From the NCBI GenBank assembly GCA_963969595.1, contig OZ018415.1:14508001-14572000 (forward strand): a stretch of DNA of 64,000 bases, in the 5' to 3' direction. Each line of letters begins with the position of its first letter. The first letter of the stretch is position 1. Under the pieces are notes generated by a model, which saw nothing but the letters and a program-made list of their open reading frames with translations, was not told the DNA's origin and did not search any database. A program made the position numbers and the translations under genes. Shown piece after piece: positions 23,362 through 35,270 of the stretch. This DNA comes from Neckera pumila. Taxonomy: Eukaryota; Streptophyta; Bryopsida; Hypnales; Neckeraceae.

Positions 23362-23680
23362 TAAACTTTTAAACTACAATTGACAATGTTTTGGTAGGGT
23401 TCAATTTTAATTTTGATTTGTTATGAATTATGGAGAGTTCTTTTTGTTTTATAGTTTCATATGAATACAACATGGCTAAAAAATTACAAGTTTAGCTTTA
23501 TGCTACAAGTGTGTAGAACTTCATTATGTGACCATTTTGAGGGAAATTTTGGTGCAATATGTTCACGTATTGTTGAGGCATTATATGGGTTATTGCCAAT
23601 TTTGTATAAACTGATTTGTTTTATGGAACATATTGAAATTCTTTTTTCAAAATCACAGTGTCAATTTCATTTTTTCAAAT
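23362..23680. other. Unassigned AT-rich spacer
   Basis: A 139-codon plus-strand frame starts here at 23461 and runs into the LINE-like region. Its first half has no recognisable motif. Confidence 0.35.
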
Positions 23681-23689
23681 ATATTGCAT

Positions 23690-25240
23690 ATCAGAGGGAG
23701 GACCTACGCAAGAGAGACCAGATGGTACAAAGGCAAAGATATCTCCGGGGCAATGTCGAGCCAAAAATGCAAAGGCTGGAATCAAAACGGATATGGGGTC
23801 CCATTAGAGGATGTTCTCCAAGGATGTGGACAAGAATGGTTTGGGCATACTCCCATACTTCCAAAACTCAAAGGCAATAGTAAAACCTATTGATGGGTGG
23901 CTAATCTGGATTGCCAGAAACAACAAGGTTTTCTTCCAAACTCACTGGCCACAAGGTTTTTTTCAACAAGCTCTTTGGAATTCTTTGTTGGATGCAGGGC
24001 GAGCGACTCAAATTAATCCCTAAATGCCCAAAGTCCCCTCATGAGGCACTTGAGATTTTGGGTAGGCTCGTGTGACCTCAACTTTTGACCTGATTTTTTG
24101 AAACTTTTTTGGAAGTTTTTTTGGAAGAGAGGAATCACATTAGCTTCTAAAAATACAATTCTTTTTTCAATTGGTGCATGGGTGCAAAAGTTATGCCATC
24201 CGAAGTCTGAAAAGTAATTCGCTGGGCAGAACAAAAAAACGCAAAAAATTAATTTTTTTAATTTTAATTTTTTTCCTAAGAGATTATGTTTTTATCTACA
24301 TTTGAAGCTTAGATTCATCCTATTTGGACTAGTAATGAGAAAGTTACGGACAACGTTGTTTTTTGGGCAATTTTTGCATCTTAAAAAAACAAAAACTTAT
24401 AGAATTCTTTTTTGAATGCAATTTTCAAAAAAATTCAAATTTTTTTGATAAGCTAAAGTTTGTTTGTAAGAAGAATCTCACCATGGGCATTATGATTTTT
24501 CCATTCTATCTAAGAGCTATTAACAATTTTGTGTTTCATTCAATCTTAGACCTACTTTCACTTAATATTTCTTTTATATGTGAAAATCAACTTTTGATAT
24601 GCTAAAATTCTTTTATCCAACTTTCAACTCAAATGTTCAACAAAAAAAAATTATACATTTATGGTTTGTAGTACAAAAACTTTCCATAAATGGAGCTCAA
24701 AGTCATCTGAAATAGCAAGCTAGCATTCCAAAAAACATCTTTTTTCAACTTCAAATGCTAATATCTTTCAATCCATATGGTCAAACTTCATGAAATTTTT
24801 ACCACATGATCCGAGACAAGTGAAGTACACAATCCTATGGTTAGATCTTTAAAAAAATGTTTTGGTTTGGTTTCTTGAGTGATCGCAACAGAAATGGTAG
24901 TTTTCAGTGGTTTGAGAGTCAGAAAATGCCTTGGACATTTAGGGATTAAAAGCTTAGGGTGAAGCTATCTATAGGCCTGGGCGGGCTTTAGACATTTGGG
25001 CCATATTTGATAATATCCATCTCCAATCTCTGGTTCTTGCCTCTCGTTTTGGTGACCATATTAGCTGGAACAGAAGGGGTCCCCCTTCTTGCGAGCCTTC
25101 TTGTCAGTTTTTGTAGTCTCTCTTAAGGGCCTTTATTGATTCTCTCCTTTGTTTCAATGCTCAATTTCTTGGCTTAGCTGGCTTGTATATGATTTCTATT
25201 TTTAATGCAATGGGATTTTTCCATTTGTTAAAAAAAAAAT
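23690..25240 (+). mobile_element. 5'-truncated LINE fragment split by a TTAA element
   Basis: The region 23890-24012 encodes WLIWIARNNKVFFQTHWPQG and then QQALWNSLLDAGRATQIN, a segment typical of the region downstream of plant LINE reverse transcriptases. After the inserted C element (24017-24945) it resumes, and it ends with ATGCAATGGGATTTTTCC plus a poly-A run at about 25230-25240. It is frame-disrupted throughout. The closest relative in the window is 6280-6930 on the minus strand. Confidence 0.6.
24017..24945 (+). mobile_element. TTAA-family element, subfamily C (929 bp), nested in LINE
   Basis: TTAA lies at 24013-24016 and 24946-24949. The ends are TCCCTAAATGCCCAAAGTCC and CTTGGACATTTAGGGA. 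The homologous LINE at 6563-6566 (minus strand) has a single TTAA and no insertion. No ORF. Confidence 0.82.
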
Positions 25241-26399
25241 AAGAAAATAAGAAAAAAAAGATATTGCATAATTAAAGTTGGATTATTGGTTGAATTGCAG
25301 ATGCGATTGGTTTCAAGATCTTGCTTCAAATGTAGGTATTTCATTGACTTAATAAGGATTTCTATAGATTCATAGATATGCAATATATTTTAGGATTTTT
25401 CATGGATTTAGGAATTTTTAGGTTTTTTAATTAGTTAGGAGATTAGTATAGGAGATTAGTATAGGAGATTTCTATAAGATATCATACCTGCCAATATGTC
25501 ATGGTATGTATTAAAATGTATCCGGTTGGGAAAGTCTACTATAAATAAAGATCCTAAATTTCATTCAAATATTTATAATATTTCTATTATTGTAAATTGA
25601 AAAGATTTTACAAAATGCACGTATAAAAATCTTTCAATCATACTTTTTTTACAAACAATGTCATCACTAGTGGTAGTGATGCCATTTCTATTCCTAATTG
25701 TTATGAATCAATGATTCATGTAAGAAAAAAGGATGCACATGGCTCCTCACAATATTACATTTAGGATGAAAACCAAAAGTAGTCGTTTGCACATCACAAA
25801 AATGATTATAAATAGCCATAATGTATTGTTCCATCCATCGGGTTTGAGACTCAAAATCATAATGTTGATGTCATTATTATATGATTAATCTCTGTTATAA
25901 TCATGGAGGTGTAGAAGTGGAGAACAGTGGAAGTCTTCGAAATTTCTTTGGGCAAGAACCATAAGACATAGAAAATGCAAATGAATTGTGGTCATTCTCA
26001 GGGTGGTTTTTTTTGGCTTTTTAGTGCCAAATTGCACTAGAAAAAAATTGGCTGAAAAATGATGAAAACCATGAATTTTTTGCCAAGAAAACTTCGACTA
26101 AAAAAATCTTGGATGAAACAGCTAGATTATGGATATATAAAAATAAAATTATGGATATGCGATATGTGCTAATGTGATATTTTCTATTCAATATGTGGAT
26201 GAATGTTGAAATTTAGAGCACTACTATAATATTTTACATCACTACTTTGGCACTTCGTAAAAAATGGAAAAAGCCCTAGTCATACTTGTATGCAGTGACT
26301 GGTTCCAAGTGATTGAAAATTGTGCTAGGAAACCTCTACTTGAATGCCTTTAAGATCATAAAATCCAATCATAAAGATATGGTTTCTTTTTTGATAAAC
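25241..26399. other. Unassigned AT-rich sequence
   Basis: There is a short tandem of GGAGATTAGTATA (about 25438-25472). Otherwise there is no structure or exon that I can support. Confidence 0.4.
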
Positions 26400-27424
26400 A
26401 TCAATTGAAAGACCTTGGGATTAGATTAGAATTTTGACACTATTACACCTTCTTCTCTAATTTATATTTCTATGAGTTCATTTTGACATTTTTCGTATTA
26501 GATTTCGTTAAAATGTGTTAAAATATGTTAAAATGTATTAAAAACAATTTATAACAAGATTTTAACAGAAAAAAAAGTCAAAAAAATCACGTTATATTTT
26601 TTCATAGATTCTATTGGAATTTGTTAAATTCTATTATATTTAATATGATTTAATTAAAATTATAACTAAAAAGAGAAATATATCAAATAGAAGTTGTCAA
26701 ATAGAATCTTAGGAAACTTAAAGAAAGGCTAGTTAGTTTGTAATAGACGAAGCTTAAGAAAAATCAAATGGGATGTCAAAGCTATATCCAAAAATTGAAG
26801 ACCTTAGGTCTAGATTAGGATTTGGAATTTAATATAAAACCATGGATGCCAATGCCATAGCTAAACATCCAACACCTTAGAGCTCGATTAGGATTGGGAG
26901 CTCAATGAAAAGCCATGGTAGTCAAAGTCACAACCAGCACTAAAGATTTAATGGCTAGATTAGGGTTTGAAAGTCAAGAAAGCTTTAGATACCAAAGCTA
27001 TAGCCAAACATCTTAGATCATGGGGCTAGATATGGGTTTGGAATTAGGATGGTTGCCAAAGCTGTAGCCAAAGCTCCAATACCTTAGGGTAGATTAGGAA
27101 TTGCAGCTCAAAGCCATCATCAAACTCCAATGAGGTAGAAACACTAAATTGCACCTCCTTTTGTTCTCCAATACCTACTTATAGCCTTGAATGAACACTT
27201 CAAACCACCACAAATTATCAGTGAGGGTTGAAGAGTTTTTTTGAAGTACTCATTGAAAGTTGAGACATTTCATATTGCAAGGTGAATCTAGTGTTATACA
27301 AAGTATATATCCTATGTTTTCAACTTTGAAAATTTGTGAAATATTACTAAAACATCATGCAATTACACAATCACTTGGATTGCATTTATCTTCAGTTTGT
27401 AAACAACGGCATCAATTTTTGGGG
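26400..27424 (+). repeat. Dispersed duplicated block, copy 2 (empty for two elements)
   Basis: Collinear with 14280-16240 but lacking both inserts found there. The single TTAA at 26754-26757 and the single TA near 27262 mark the two empty sites. It includes minisatellite block 2. Confidence 0.7.
26765..27130 (+). repeat. Degenerate 73-bp minisatellite, block 2
   Basis: The same unit as 15166-15540, with AACATCCAACACCTTAG and GATTAGGGTTTGAAAGTC-like phrases recurring at about 73-bp spacing. A single TTAA inside it (26948-26951) is the empty counterpart of the insertion at 29258-30249. Confidence 0.6.
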
Positions 27425-27440
27425 GTCATTCAAACTTTAA

Positions 27441-28339
27441 CCCCTAAAAGACCAGCATGCATTTTTTGGCAACATAATAATTTTGGTAGGTTGGTATAAA
27501 TGAGGATTTGCATAATTCGGCTAAAATTTTATTAGAAAGTGTGGACAAAGGATATCTTTTGCACTAAATTTCATGACATTTGAAAAAATGAGTCAAAAAT
27601 TATGGCCTAATATGTTACTTAGTTTTACAAATGGGCAATCCAAGCAAATTAGCAAAAAACACTTTTCCAAAAACAGAAATTTGAAATTGTTTTTTAAGAT
27701 TTATATATATATATATGAAGAGCTTTGAATCATTCCATTTTTATCAATGAGATGAAAGTTATGAGGAGTTTTTGTTTGCAGGCACATTTAGATTCTCTTG
27801 TCTAAAATAAACTTTGAAGTCTTTTATTTAACTCAATTTTCATTATTTTTTGAAAAAAAAAAACATGGCGTGTAGACTGTTTATTACAACATTACAACCA
27901 CTGAAATTGGGATTTTTCATTTCTATAACTAATTCTTAACAATTTTGTATTTTGAATCTTGCTCTAGTTCTTTCTACTTACTATTTTGTTTATAGATGTT
28001 GTACAATTTCAAATGATGTGAAAATTTTCAAGCATGTAGCTGAATGCAAAGAAGCACCATCACTTTGGACATTTTTTTGTAGAAAAGTGAGCTTGTGAAG
28101 AGCAACTGCCTTATTTTTTGCAAGGCCAAATAAATGTTTTCAATGAATTTGAATGCTTATATCTTGCAATACATGTGGTGGAAATTTCTGAAATGTTTAC
28201 CACATGTTTTTGAGTTAGAATACTACAAAATCTAATGGATGTATGTCAAAAAAAGTTTTTTTCAAAAATTTGATATTTGTACTAAAAATGGCAATGTTGG
28301 AGCATTTTTGATGAAAACGTAGTCATAGAACTTTAGGGA
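27441..28339 (+). mobile_element. TTAA-family element, subfamily B (899 bp)
   Basis: TTAA lies at 27437-27440 and 28340-28343. It begins CCCCTAAAAGACCAGCATGC and ends CATAGAACTTTAGGGA. Forward orientation, no ORF. It is inserted at the edge of the duplicated block. Confidence 0.8.
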
Positions 28340-28343
28340 TTAA

Positions 28344-28989
28344 GGTAGTGCAACTAGAAAAAGTATCACTTTTAGTTTTAGGAGTTTAAAGCTCATGGCA
28401 AAGCAAAAGACACCATAGCCAAATCCAAATTCCCCTCATATCCTATTACGCTTAATGTCGCCAATGAAATTTTGTTGGCAAATAATTACAAAAATCGCAA
28501 TTATTTTTTAGTTGGCTCTTATTATACATGAAGAAAAGGGAAAAAAAGTGAATGAAACCGTCCAAAACCATCTCTAAGAATACCAACTTTGGGGGCTTTT
28601 GAATTATTATTATTATTTTTAAATTATAAATAAAGCACTATGAATGAAATTTTATTTAAATTGGAGGGAATTTTTTTTATGGATTTTTGAAAATTATGCA
28701 CAAAGGTTTCAATTCTTCATACATATTGTGAGTTTTTTAAATAAATATGTAAACCAAAATTTTCTTCATCTTTTTTATTTAATTTGTTCTTCACCTAAAT
28801 TTTTGGTCCTTTTAATTTGATATAATTTTTACAATAGTCATCCTTTAAGCCGTTTTAATGTCAGTGCCCCCTGCATATAATACAAGAGTTGCGTACCCAG
28901 GAAATAACCAAGCAATGGTCCTATGCTTATTAAAAAATATTATATTTTCTTAGATGCTAGGGAGGGACTTACGAGCTAATTCAAATATT
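28344..28989. other. Unassigned AT-rich sequence
   Basis: No gene or repeat boundary was recognised. Confidence 0.4.
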
Positions 28990-29257
28990 GGGGTTGGCTA
29001 AAGAGCCATATACAGTCACTTCAAAAATTGAAGACCTCAAGTCTAGATTAGGGTTTGGAATTCAATAGGAAGCCATCAATGCCAAAGTCATAGCTATATT
29101 TCCAACACCTCATAGCTCAATAGGATTTAGAGCTTAATGGAAAGCAATGATTATTAAAACCATAGTCAAACATCCAATACTTCATGGCTAAAGCAAGAAG
29201 TGGAGCTCAAAAGAAAACCATGGTAGTCAAATCTATTGCCAAATATTGAAGATATAA

Positions 29258-29900
29258 TCCCTAAAGGTTTTTTACTATGTTTCCACCAAAAATGCTTCAA
29301 AATTGCTATTTCTAATATAAGTACCAAATTTTAGAAAAAGAACACTTTTAGACACACGTAAATATAGGATCTTGTAGTATGTTGGTTTGAAAAGATGTTG
29401 AAAACATTTCAGAATTTTCCACCACGTAGTTGGCAAGATATTAGCGTTTGAATTGACAAAAATCTTTGGTAGGGCCCTATAGAAAATTGGGCATCTGCAT
29501 TTCACAAGGTCACATTTGCCTGAAAAAATGTCCAAAATGGTGGCTATTGTTTGGATTCATTCTTCAAGGCAAGTTGGCTACAAGCTTGAAAAATTTTAGA
29601 CCATTTGGAAATGTTCAACATATAGGAAAAAAGTAGTAAGTAGAAAGAAGTAGATGATGATTCAAAACACTAAATTGTTAAGAATTCAGTTATAGAATTA
29701 AAAATGCCAATTCCAATGGTTGTAATGTTGTAATAACAATCTATGCCCTATGTTTTTATTCTTTTTAAAAAACTATTGAAAATTGAGTTAAATAAAGGAC
29801 TTCAAAGTTTATTTTAGAGTAGAGATTCTATAACTACCTGCCAACTAAAACTCCTCATAACCTTCATCTCATTAATAAAAAATGGAATGATTCAAAGCTT

Positions 29901-29945
<45 letters not shown>

Positions 29946-30249
29946 ACAGAGACATATATATATATAAATAAATCCTGACAAGCAATTTCAAATTTTTTTT
30001 TCTTAAAAAAGTGAATTTTTATAGAATTATTATGAGCTACCCAAGTTGCTCACACATCACTAAAAATGTCATATCATACAATAATTTTTTAACCATGTAG
30101 TCAAAAGTTATGAAAATTGTTAGGCCTTAAAGTTACTCCTCGGGCACATGTGTGAAAATTTTTAAGGAAAAAAAAATAAAAAATTTTGTTTGTAATGAGC
30201 TGCCCAAAAATGCTATATTCTCAAAAAAATATGTTTAGGACTTTAGAGG
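29258..30249 (-). mobile_element. TTAA-family element, subfamily B' (992 bp)
   Basis: The left flank has decayed to ATAA; the right TTAA is at 30250-30253. It starts TCCCTAAAGGTTTTTTAC and ends GGACTTTAGAGG. It contains an uninterrupted TTAA at 29788-29791, which serves as the empty site for 18876-19797. It has expanded by a CA/TA microsatellite at about 29906-29966. Confidence 0.75.
29906..29966. repeat. Compound (CA)n-(GA)-(TA)n microsatellite
   Basis: A CA run to about 29941, a short CAGAGACAGAGA bridge, then TA repeats. It lies inside a TTAA element at the position where other copies have a TA-rich 'catatatata' stretch. Confidence 0.85.
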
Positions 30250-30610
30250 TTAATGGCTAAATTAGGGTTTGAAGGTCAAGAGAAAGCTTTAGATGCAAAA
30301 CTATAGCCAAACACTCCAAGATCTTAGTTTGGATTAGAGTTTGGAGCTCAAAAAGAACCAACGGTTGCCAAAGTTGTAGCCAAAGACCCAATACTAACCT
30401 TAGAGTAGATTAGAGATTGGGACTCAAAACTATAGTTGAATATCCGATAAGGCAAAAACACCAAATTAGGCCATAGTCATCAAAATTCCCCTAATATCCC
30501 ATTGCTTGTGATCATTGCTAGTGAAACTTTTATTGACCAAAAGCTTGCCTAATTTTTGAGTTTAGGGTAATTTGGAAAAAAATAGATGAAATCGCCAAAG
30601 CCATCTTTAA

Positions 30611-31521
30611 CCCCTAAAGTTCCTTGACCATGTTCTCACCAAAAATGCTCCAAAACTGCCATTTCTATTACAAGTACCAAATTTTTGAAAAATGTCACTT
30701 TTGGGTATATGTAACCATAGGATCTTGTATTACTCTAATTTGGGAAGATGTGGAAAAAATTTCAGAAATTTCCACCGTGTAGATTGCAAGAAATTAGAAT
30801 TTGAAGTGGCAAATTTTTTGGGCCCTGCGAAAAAACGAATAGCTGCACTTCACAAGGTCATATCATTATGAAAAAATTCCAAAATGGTTGTGCTTTTTTG
30901 GATTCATTTTTCAGGGAAAGATGTCTACATGCTTGAAAATTCTCAAATCATTTGGAATTGTACAACATATAGGAAAAAAATAATAAGTAGAAAGAAATAG
31001 AGAATGATTCAAAATACTAAATTGTTGAGAATATTGTTTTGGAATTGAAAAATGCCAATCCCAATGGTTGTAATGTTGTCATAAACAATATACATCCTAT
31101 GATTTTATTTTTTCAAAATATAAAAAGAATTGAGTAAAATAAATAGTTTCATAGTTTATTTTAGAGTAGAGAATCCATAACTGCCCACAAACTAAAATTT
31201 CTCATAACTTTTGTCTCATTGATCACAATGTAATGATTCAAAGCTTTCCACATATATATAAATCTAATAAACCAATTTAAATTTTTTATTTTTGAAAAAT
31301 GTGATTTTTTCTTATCTGCCCGAACTGCCCAAATTGATAAACATATCATGCAATAACTTTTGACTCATATTTCCAAATGTGATGAAAGTTTGTGCATGTG
31401 AAAGATATTCCTTGTCCCTACGTTCACGTAAAATTTTAGCCCAAAATATGCAAATTTCTAGTCACACGTACTTGCCCAAAATTTCTATATTGCCAATAAA
31501 CACATGTTGGTCCTTTAGGGG
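30611..31521 (-). mobile_element. TTAA-family element, subfamily B (911 bp)
   Basis: TTAA lies at 30607-30610 and 31522-31525. It starts CCCCTAAAGTTCCTTGACC and ends CATGTTGGTCCTTTAGGGG. Reverse orientation, non-coding. Confidence 0.82.
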
Positions 31522-31525
31522 TTAA

Positions 31526-32231
31526 AAACTACAAATTTTGAATATTTTTGGATGATGAATATTAATTTAAGATAATATTGTGAATGAGGGAAGGATGAAT
31601 GATCAAAACTAGATGATTTGTCTAGCTTGCTTTGCATAGCCCACTTCCACCAAGAAAACCCAAAAAATTCACAGTGTCCTTATCCCCGTCAACAATAACA
31701 TTGTAGACCTAAGTCAGGATGGTCTGATTTATGCTAGGAAGGTATTATGCTTTGTTAGATGCTTGGAAGGGACTTAGAGCATGTCCACGAGGCTTGAAGA
31801 ATGGATGAAATTATTAAGAGGTCATCCAATTTGCAAAGCAAGTCGGCAACCAAGCCTAAAAAATAGGGCTCATTTTACAAGCCAGTGCGTGACGTGAACA
31901 AAACAACCTACCTTGATTGATTGATGGTTGATACGCAGTTGAGCCATGGGAGGGGTAGTTCATTTGATCTTTCAAGGTGAGCTACGAAGTCCTATAGAAA
32001 TGCTCTTATTAATTAATCCTTAAGGAACTTGTTGGTGACTGTGGAAATCATCCCTTTAAATACCGTGTGAGAAATTGGCTTTAAAAAAATGCAAAAAGAT
32101 TCACTAGAAGCCAAATTACTGTAGAAGACCTTCCCTTTTCACAGCAAAATTTTGAGGATTAATAGTTGCAATTTTTTTCTACATGCAAAGATTTCTATCA
32201 TTCAATGGCCAGAAAATGGCAGCAACGTCAT
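31526..32231. other. Unassigned sequence
   Basis: The last 200 bp (about 32035-32231) resembles 33150-33350 on the other side of the next element (shared GGAAATCATC and AAAATTCCAAGGAT-like phrases). This may be a diverged tandem duplication. Confidence 0.35.
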
Positions 32232-32235
32232 TTAA

Positions 32236-33148
32236 CCCCTAAAAGCCCGTTGTCCCTTCAGGGGACAAATGCATTTTTGGGCAGGTACCTACGGGTTGAA
32301 ATTTTCTCCTGATTTTTTGAAACGTTTTTGGGAGGTAGAAAACTGATTAGCTTCATGGGAATATAATTTTTTTCACAATCGGTGCTCGAGAACAAAAGTT
32401 ATGACCAAATAAGCTCAAAACAGGGGACGGCGGGCAAAAAAAAAAATTTGCACTTTTTTTCTTCTTTTTTTTTCTTTTTTTCTTCCCCATAGATTATATT
32501 TTTGTCTATCTGAAAAGCTTTGATTCATTTCATTTGGATTTGTTATGAGAAAATTATGGATATTCTTGTTTTTTGGGCAGTTAGAGCATCTTTTTGAAAA
32601 AAATAACTTGTAGGATTCATTTTTGAATGCAATTTTTCAAATTTTTTTTTTGGCATGGTTAAGTTTACTTGCTAGAATAATCTGACCATTGGGATTAGTG
32701 CATTTTAATTCCATCTAAAATATATGAATATTTTAGATTTTCCTTCTGTCTCGTACCTACTTCTACTTAACAATTTTTTCAATAATGAAAATTAAGTATT
32801 TTTTGATTTTTGATTTTGGCTAGATTTTCAACTCAATTCTCCACTATGAAAATTTAAAGCTCAAAACTCTGTAGTGTAAAAATTTTAAGTTAAAAATGTT
32901 CAAAGTCAAAAAATCCAGTTCCACAATGTGTTGAAAACTTTGTTTTTTTCACTTTAAACATAGATATCTTGCAATTTGTGCAGTCAAAAATTCTGAAATT
33001 TTTTCCACACATTCTCATACTAGTTAGGTGTAAGATCCTATGGTTAGATGTGCAAAAAAAAATATTTTTAATTTTTTTTCACTCTTTGCTAAAAAAATGG
33101 CAATTTTGGATGTTTTTTGGCAGAAAAAAGGCCTTGGGCCTTCAGGGA
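32236..33148 (+). mobile_element. TTAA-family element, subfamily A (913 bp)
   Basis: TTAA lies at 32232-32235 and 33149-33152. It starts CCCCTAAAAGCCCGTTGTCC and ends TGGGCCTTCAGGGA. The subterminal hairpin is TTGTCCC-TTC-AGGGGACAA. Two overlapping plus-strand frames near its 3' end are AT-rich chance frames. Confidence 0.82.
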
Positions 33149-33152
33149 TTAA

Positions 33153-34189
33153 GGACGTGCTGGTCTCTGCGGAAATCATCATTTTTGATATAGTGTGCAT
33201 CATCTACTTTAAGAAAATCAAAAGCACTCATTTGAGGACAAGCTATTGTAGAAGGTCTCTCCTTTTTGCACAAAATTCCAAGGATGAACAATCACACTTC
33301 TATCCTATAGTATACAAAGTTTCTTTGTCATTCATTGGACACTTAGGGCCTCCTTACATGTATCGGTGGGTGGGTGCGGTCAACAATGCCGAAATATAGA
33401 AGGCACTTTTATGCTCCTTCTACAATGTGAGATACAAGGAAATCGGTAGAACTCTCCTCCTCCTTCCACGCTTACCGATCATTGGTGGTACTGTGTTTGT
33501 CTTTTAGTTGCTTTTTCTGTCCACCGGGCTCAGATGTAAGTTGGCCTTTAATGCACGCGGAAGCGTTTCAAGGTTAAGGGTTGAAGTAGGCTAAAGCGCC
33601 ATATAAAACAATTTTGTTCAATAAAGGGTTCCTTTTTCAAGGATGCAAAAGGAACCAATAGCATTTTTGTTTTGCGTGAAAATTTGCCCAACCTGCTAGA
33701 TCCTGACCTCTCTATCACCAACCCTTCCATCACGCGACCCAAGAAAAAAAGTGGCCTTGCCTCATTGGTAAACAATGTTATCACTCCGTCTCTGACTGTC
33801 CTCACCTTCCCTGCGGAAGGCAGGCACGCGCGTGAACGACGACCGGTTGGTGCATGCCATTGCTACAGCTCCCACGCGGGTCCCCTTCTCAAACTCCCCA
33901 AATCCTCCAAATCCTACCCAAATTCCACCCGAAATCCGCTGGAACGAAGACTTTCCAAGCCTCCAGCCCTCACGGCGCGTCCTTTCCACCTTCCCTTTGT
34001 TGAAATCCCGTCCAGGCGCGTGCTGGCATCCTTTAATACTTCCACCAAAACATGCACAGTTTAACAGTTTCGAAATAGGTAACCCATTAGTCGTTGCTGC
34101 CACATGATGTGCTGCTGCTTCTTCTCCTCCTTCTTCCAACTTATCATTTTCTAACAAGGCTTTTCAACGACACGTTCGTAACAGAGTAA
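33153..34189. other. Intergenic sequence upstream of gene 1, turning GC-rich
   Basis: From about 33380, and especially 33780-34010, the GC content rises. Several overlapping open frames occur on both strands (33672-34157) but none has a recognisable domain; they look like GC-rich promoter-proximal DNA. Confidence 0.4.
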
Positions 34190-34462
34190 CCTAGAGTGGG
34201 TGGGGAGAGCCGAGACGGAGGCTTAGTTTAAAAGTGGAGTCTTGGATGGAGTCTGAGATTTGATTGTTGGTGTGTGGAGTGTGAGTGAGCGCGAAGGTGT
34301 TGTTGTTGGATCCGAGCTTAGGGTTTTTGCTGTGGTCGATCGTGCAAGGGCTTGATTGAGGATTGAAAGACTTGAGGATTGGAGGATTGGAGGCTTGATT
34401 GAGGATTGCTTGGTGGCTGAGAGTGTGTGAAGGAGGAGGGGCGATCAAGCAGCGAAGCGAAA
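34190..34462 (+). promoter_or_regulatory. Probable 5' UTR / promoter-proximal region of gene 1
   Basis: A G/T-rich stretch with several GGATTGGAGG-like repeats directly upstream of the ATG. It has no canonical TATA box that I can assign. The call rests on position and composition only. Confidence 0.35.
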
Positions 34463-35270
34463 ATGTGTCCTCTGCGTGTGATTTTGCTGTTTCTCTCCGC
34501 GATGCTGGCGGGGTACTTTGCGTTCAAGTCCGTGCAGTCGGACGGGCATTCCAGTATTCTGAACTTGAGTGAAGATGAGGCGGAGCAAGCGGTTGAGGAA
34601 ACGAGCCTTCTTACTAAGGTACGCTGTGAATGCTTCTCTTGGGAGGAGAGGTTTTTATGGGGAATGGGGAAGTTGTAGGCTTTTACGCAGGAATGAAACC
34701 CTTACTAGGTTGCAAGAAAGGTTAGGAGTTTTCTATATCACGATCGCTTCCGCCTCTGTTGGTACTCTGCTAGCGTTTTCGAAGATAGGGAAATCGTTTT
34801 CGGAGTCATTTTGGGCTGGACGCGTAATTTGAGTTGGGGGTTCTCTAGAAATCTTATTGCTCCTTGAACAGCAGATTGTATCTAAGCCAGATTACTTCTG
34901 GCTTCATTCGATCGTTATAGTTCGTTGGGTAGGGTTTTCTGGGTATACTCTGCCAAGTGATTTTGCGTAGCGATTCGAGAAGACGGGGATTAAATGGAGA
35001 TCTTTAGAATTCTTATTCCTTCTTGAAGTGCAGATCATATCTAAACTTTACTTCTGATTCAGTCTACCAGTTTTAATAGTTCTACAGTCTTAAGGTTTTG
35101 CCAGTAGTCTTGTTTCTCGCACTCACAGGCGAGTGCTACTTTTGCAGGTCTCGACAGGAATTTCATCTGGCTTCTGGGTGATGATCGACATGCTGAGCGG
35201 CCGCTACCTATATCAAAACCTGAAGGGACAAGCTCCAGCGAAAGTTGATGAGTTGAACGAAGCTTCCTGA
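34463..35270 (+). CDS. Small N-terminally anchored plant protein (methyltransferase-related annotation family)
   Basis: There are two exons, 34463-34618 and 35148-35270. The intron is 529 bp with donor AAG|GTACGC and acceptor TTTGCAG|GTC, and both exons are in phase 0. The product is 92 residues. It starts MCPLRVILLFLSAMLAGYFA, a short positively charged N-terminus followed by one hydrophobic segment (about residues 5-22), which predicts a signal anchor. An acidic linker follows (NLSEDEAEQAVEE, about 35-47), and then the second exon with GFWVMIDMLSGRYLYQNL (about 60-77). Small plant proteins with an MCPLR start and a conserved GFWV-D-SGRYLW/Y motif are often annotated 'methyltransferase-related'. 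No methyltransferase fold is visible at this length, so the biochemical role is unknown. Codon use is GC-rich, unlike the other genes here. An AATAAA-like signal lies at 35439-35444. Confidence 0.8.

Larger units (their letters stand above)
28990..30490 (+). repeat. 73-bp minisatellite block 3, split by a TTAA element
   Basis: 28990-29257 and 30250-30490 are the two halves of one minisatellite block, separated by the B' element 29258-30249. The junction phrase GAT-TTAA-TGGCTA is intact in block 2. Confidence 0.6.

Noticed and set aside
14280..27424. The duplicated blocks as a pair of LTRs
   Set aside because: The blocks do not start TG/end CA, are about 12 kb apart with unrelated nested repeats between them, and there is no gag-pol remnant.
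33672..34157. Overlapping open frames of 130 and 131 codons on opposite strands upstream of gene 1
   Set aside because: They overlap each other in a GC-rich promoter-proximal area, and neither shows a domain or splice partner.
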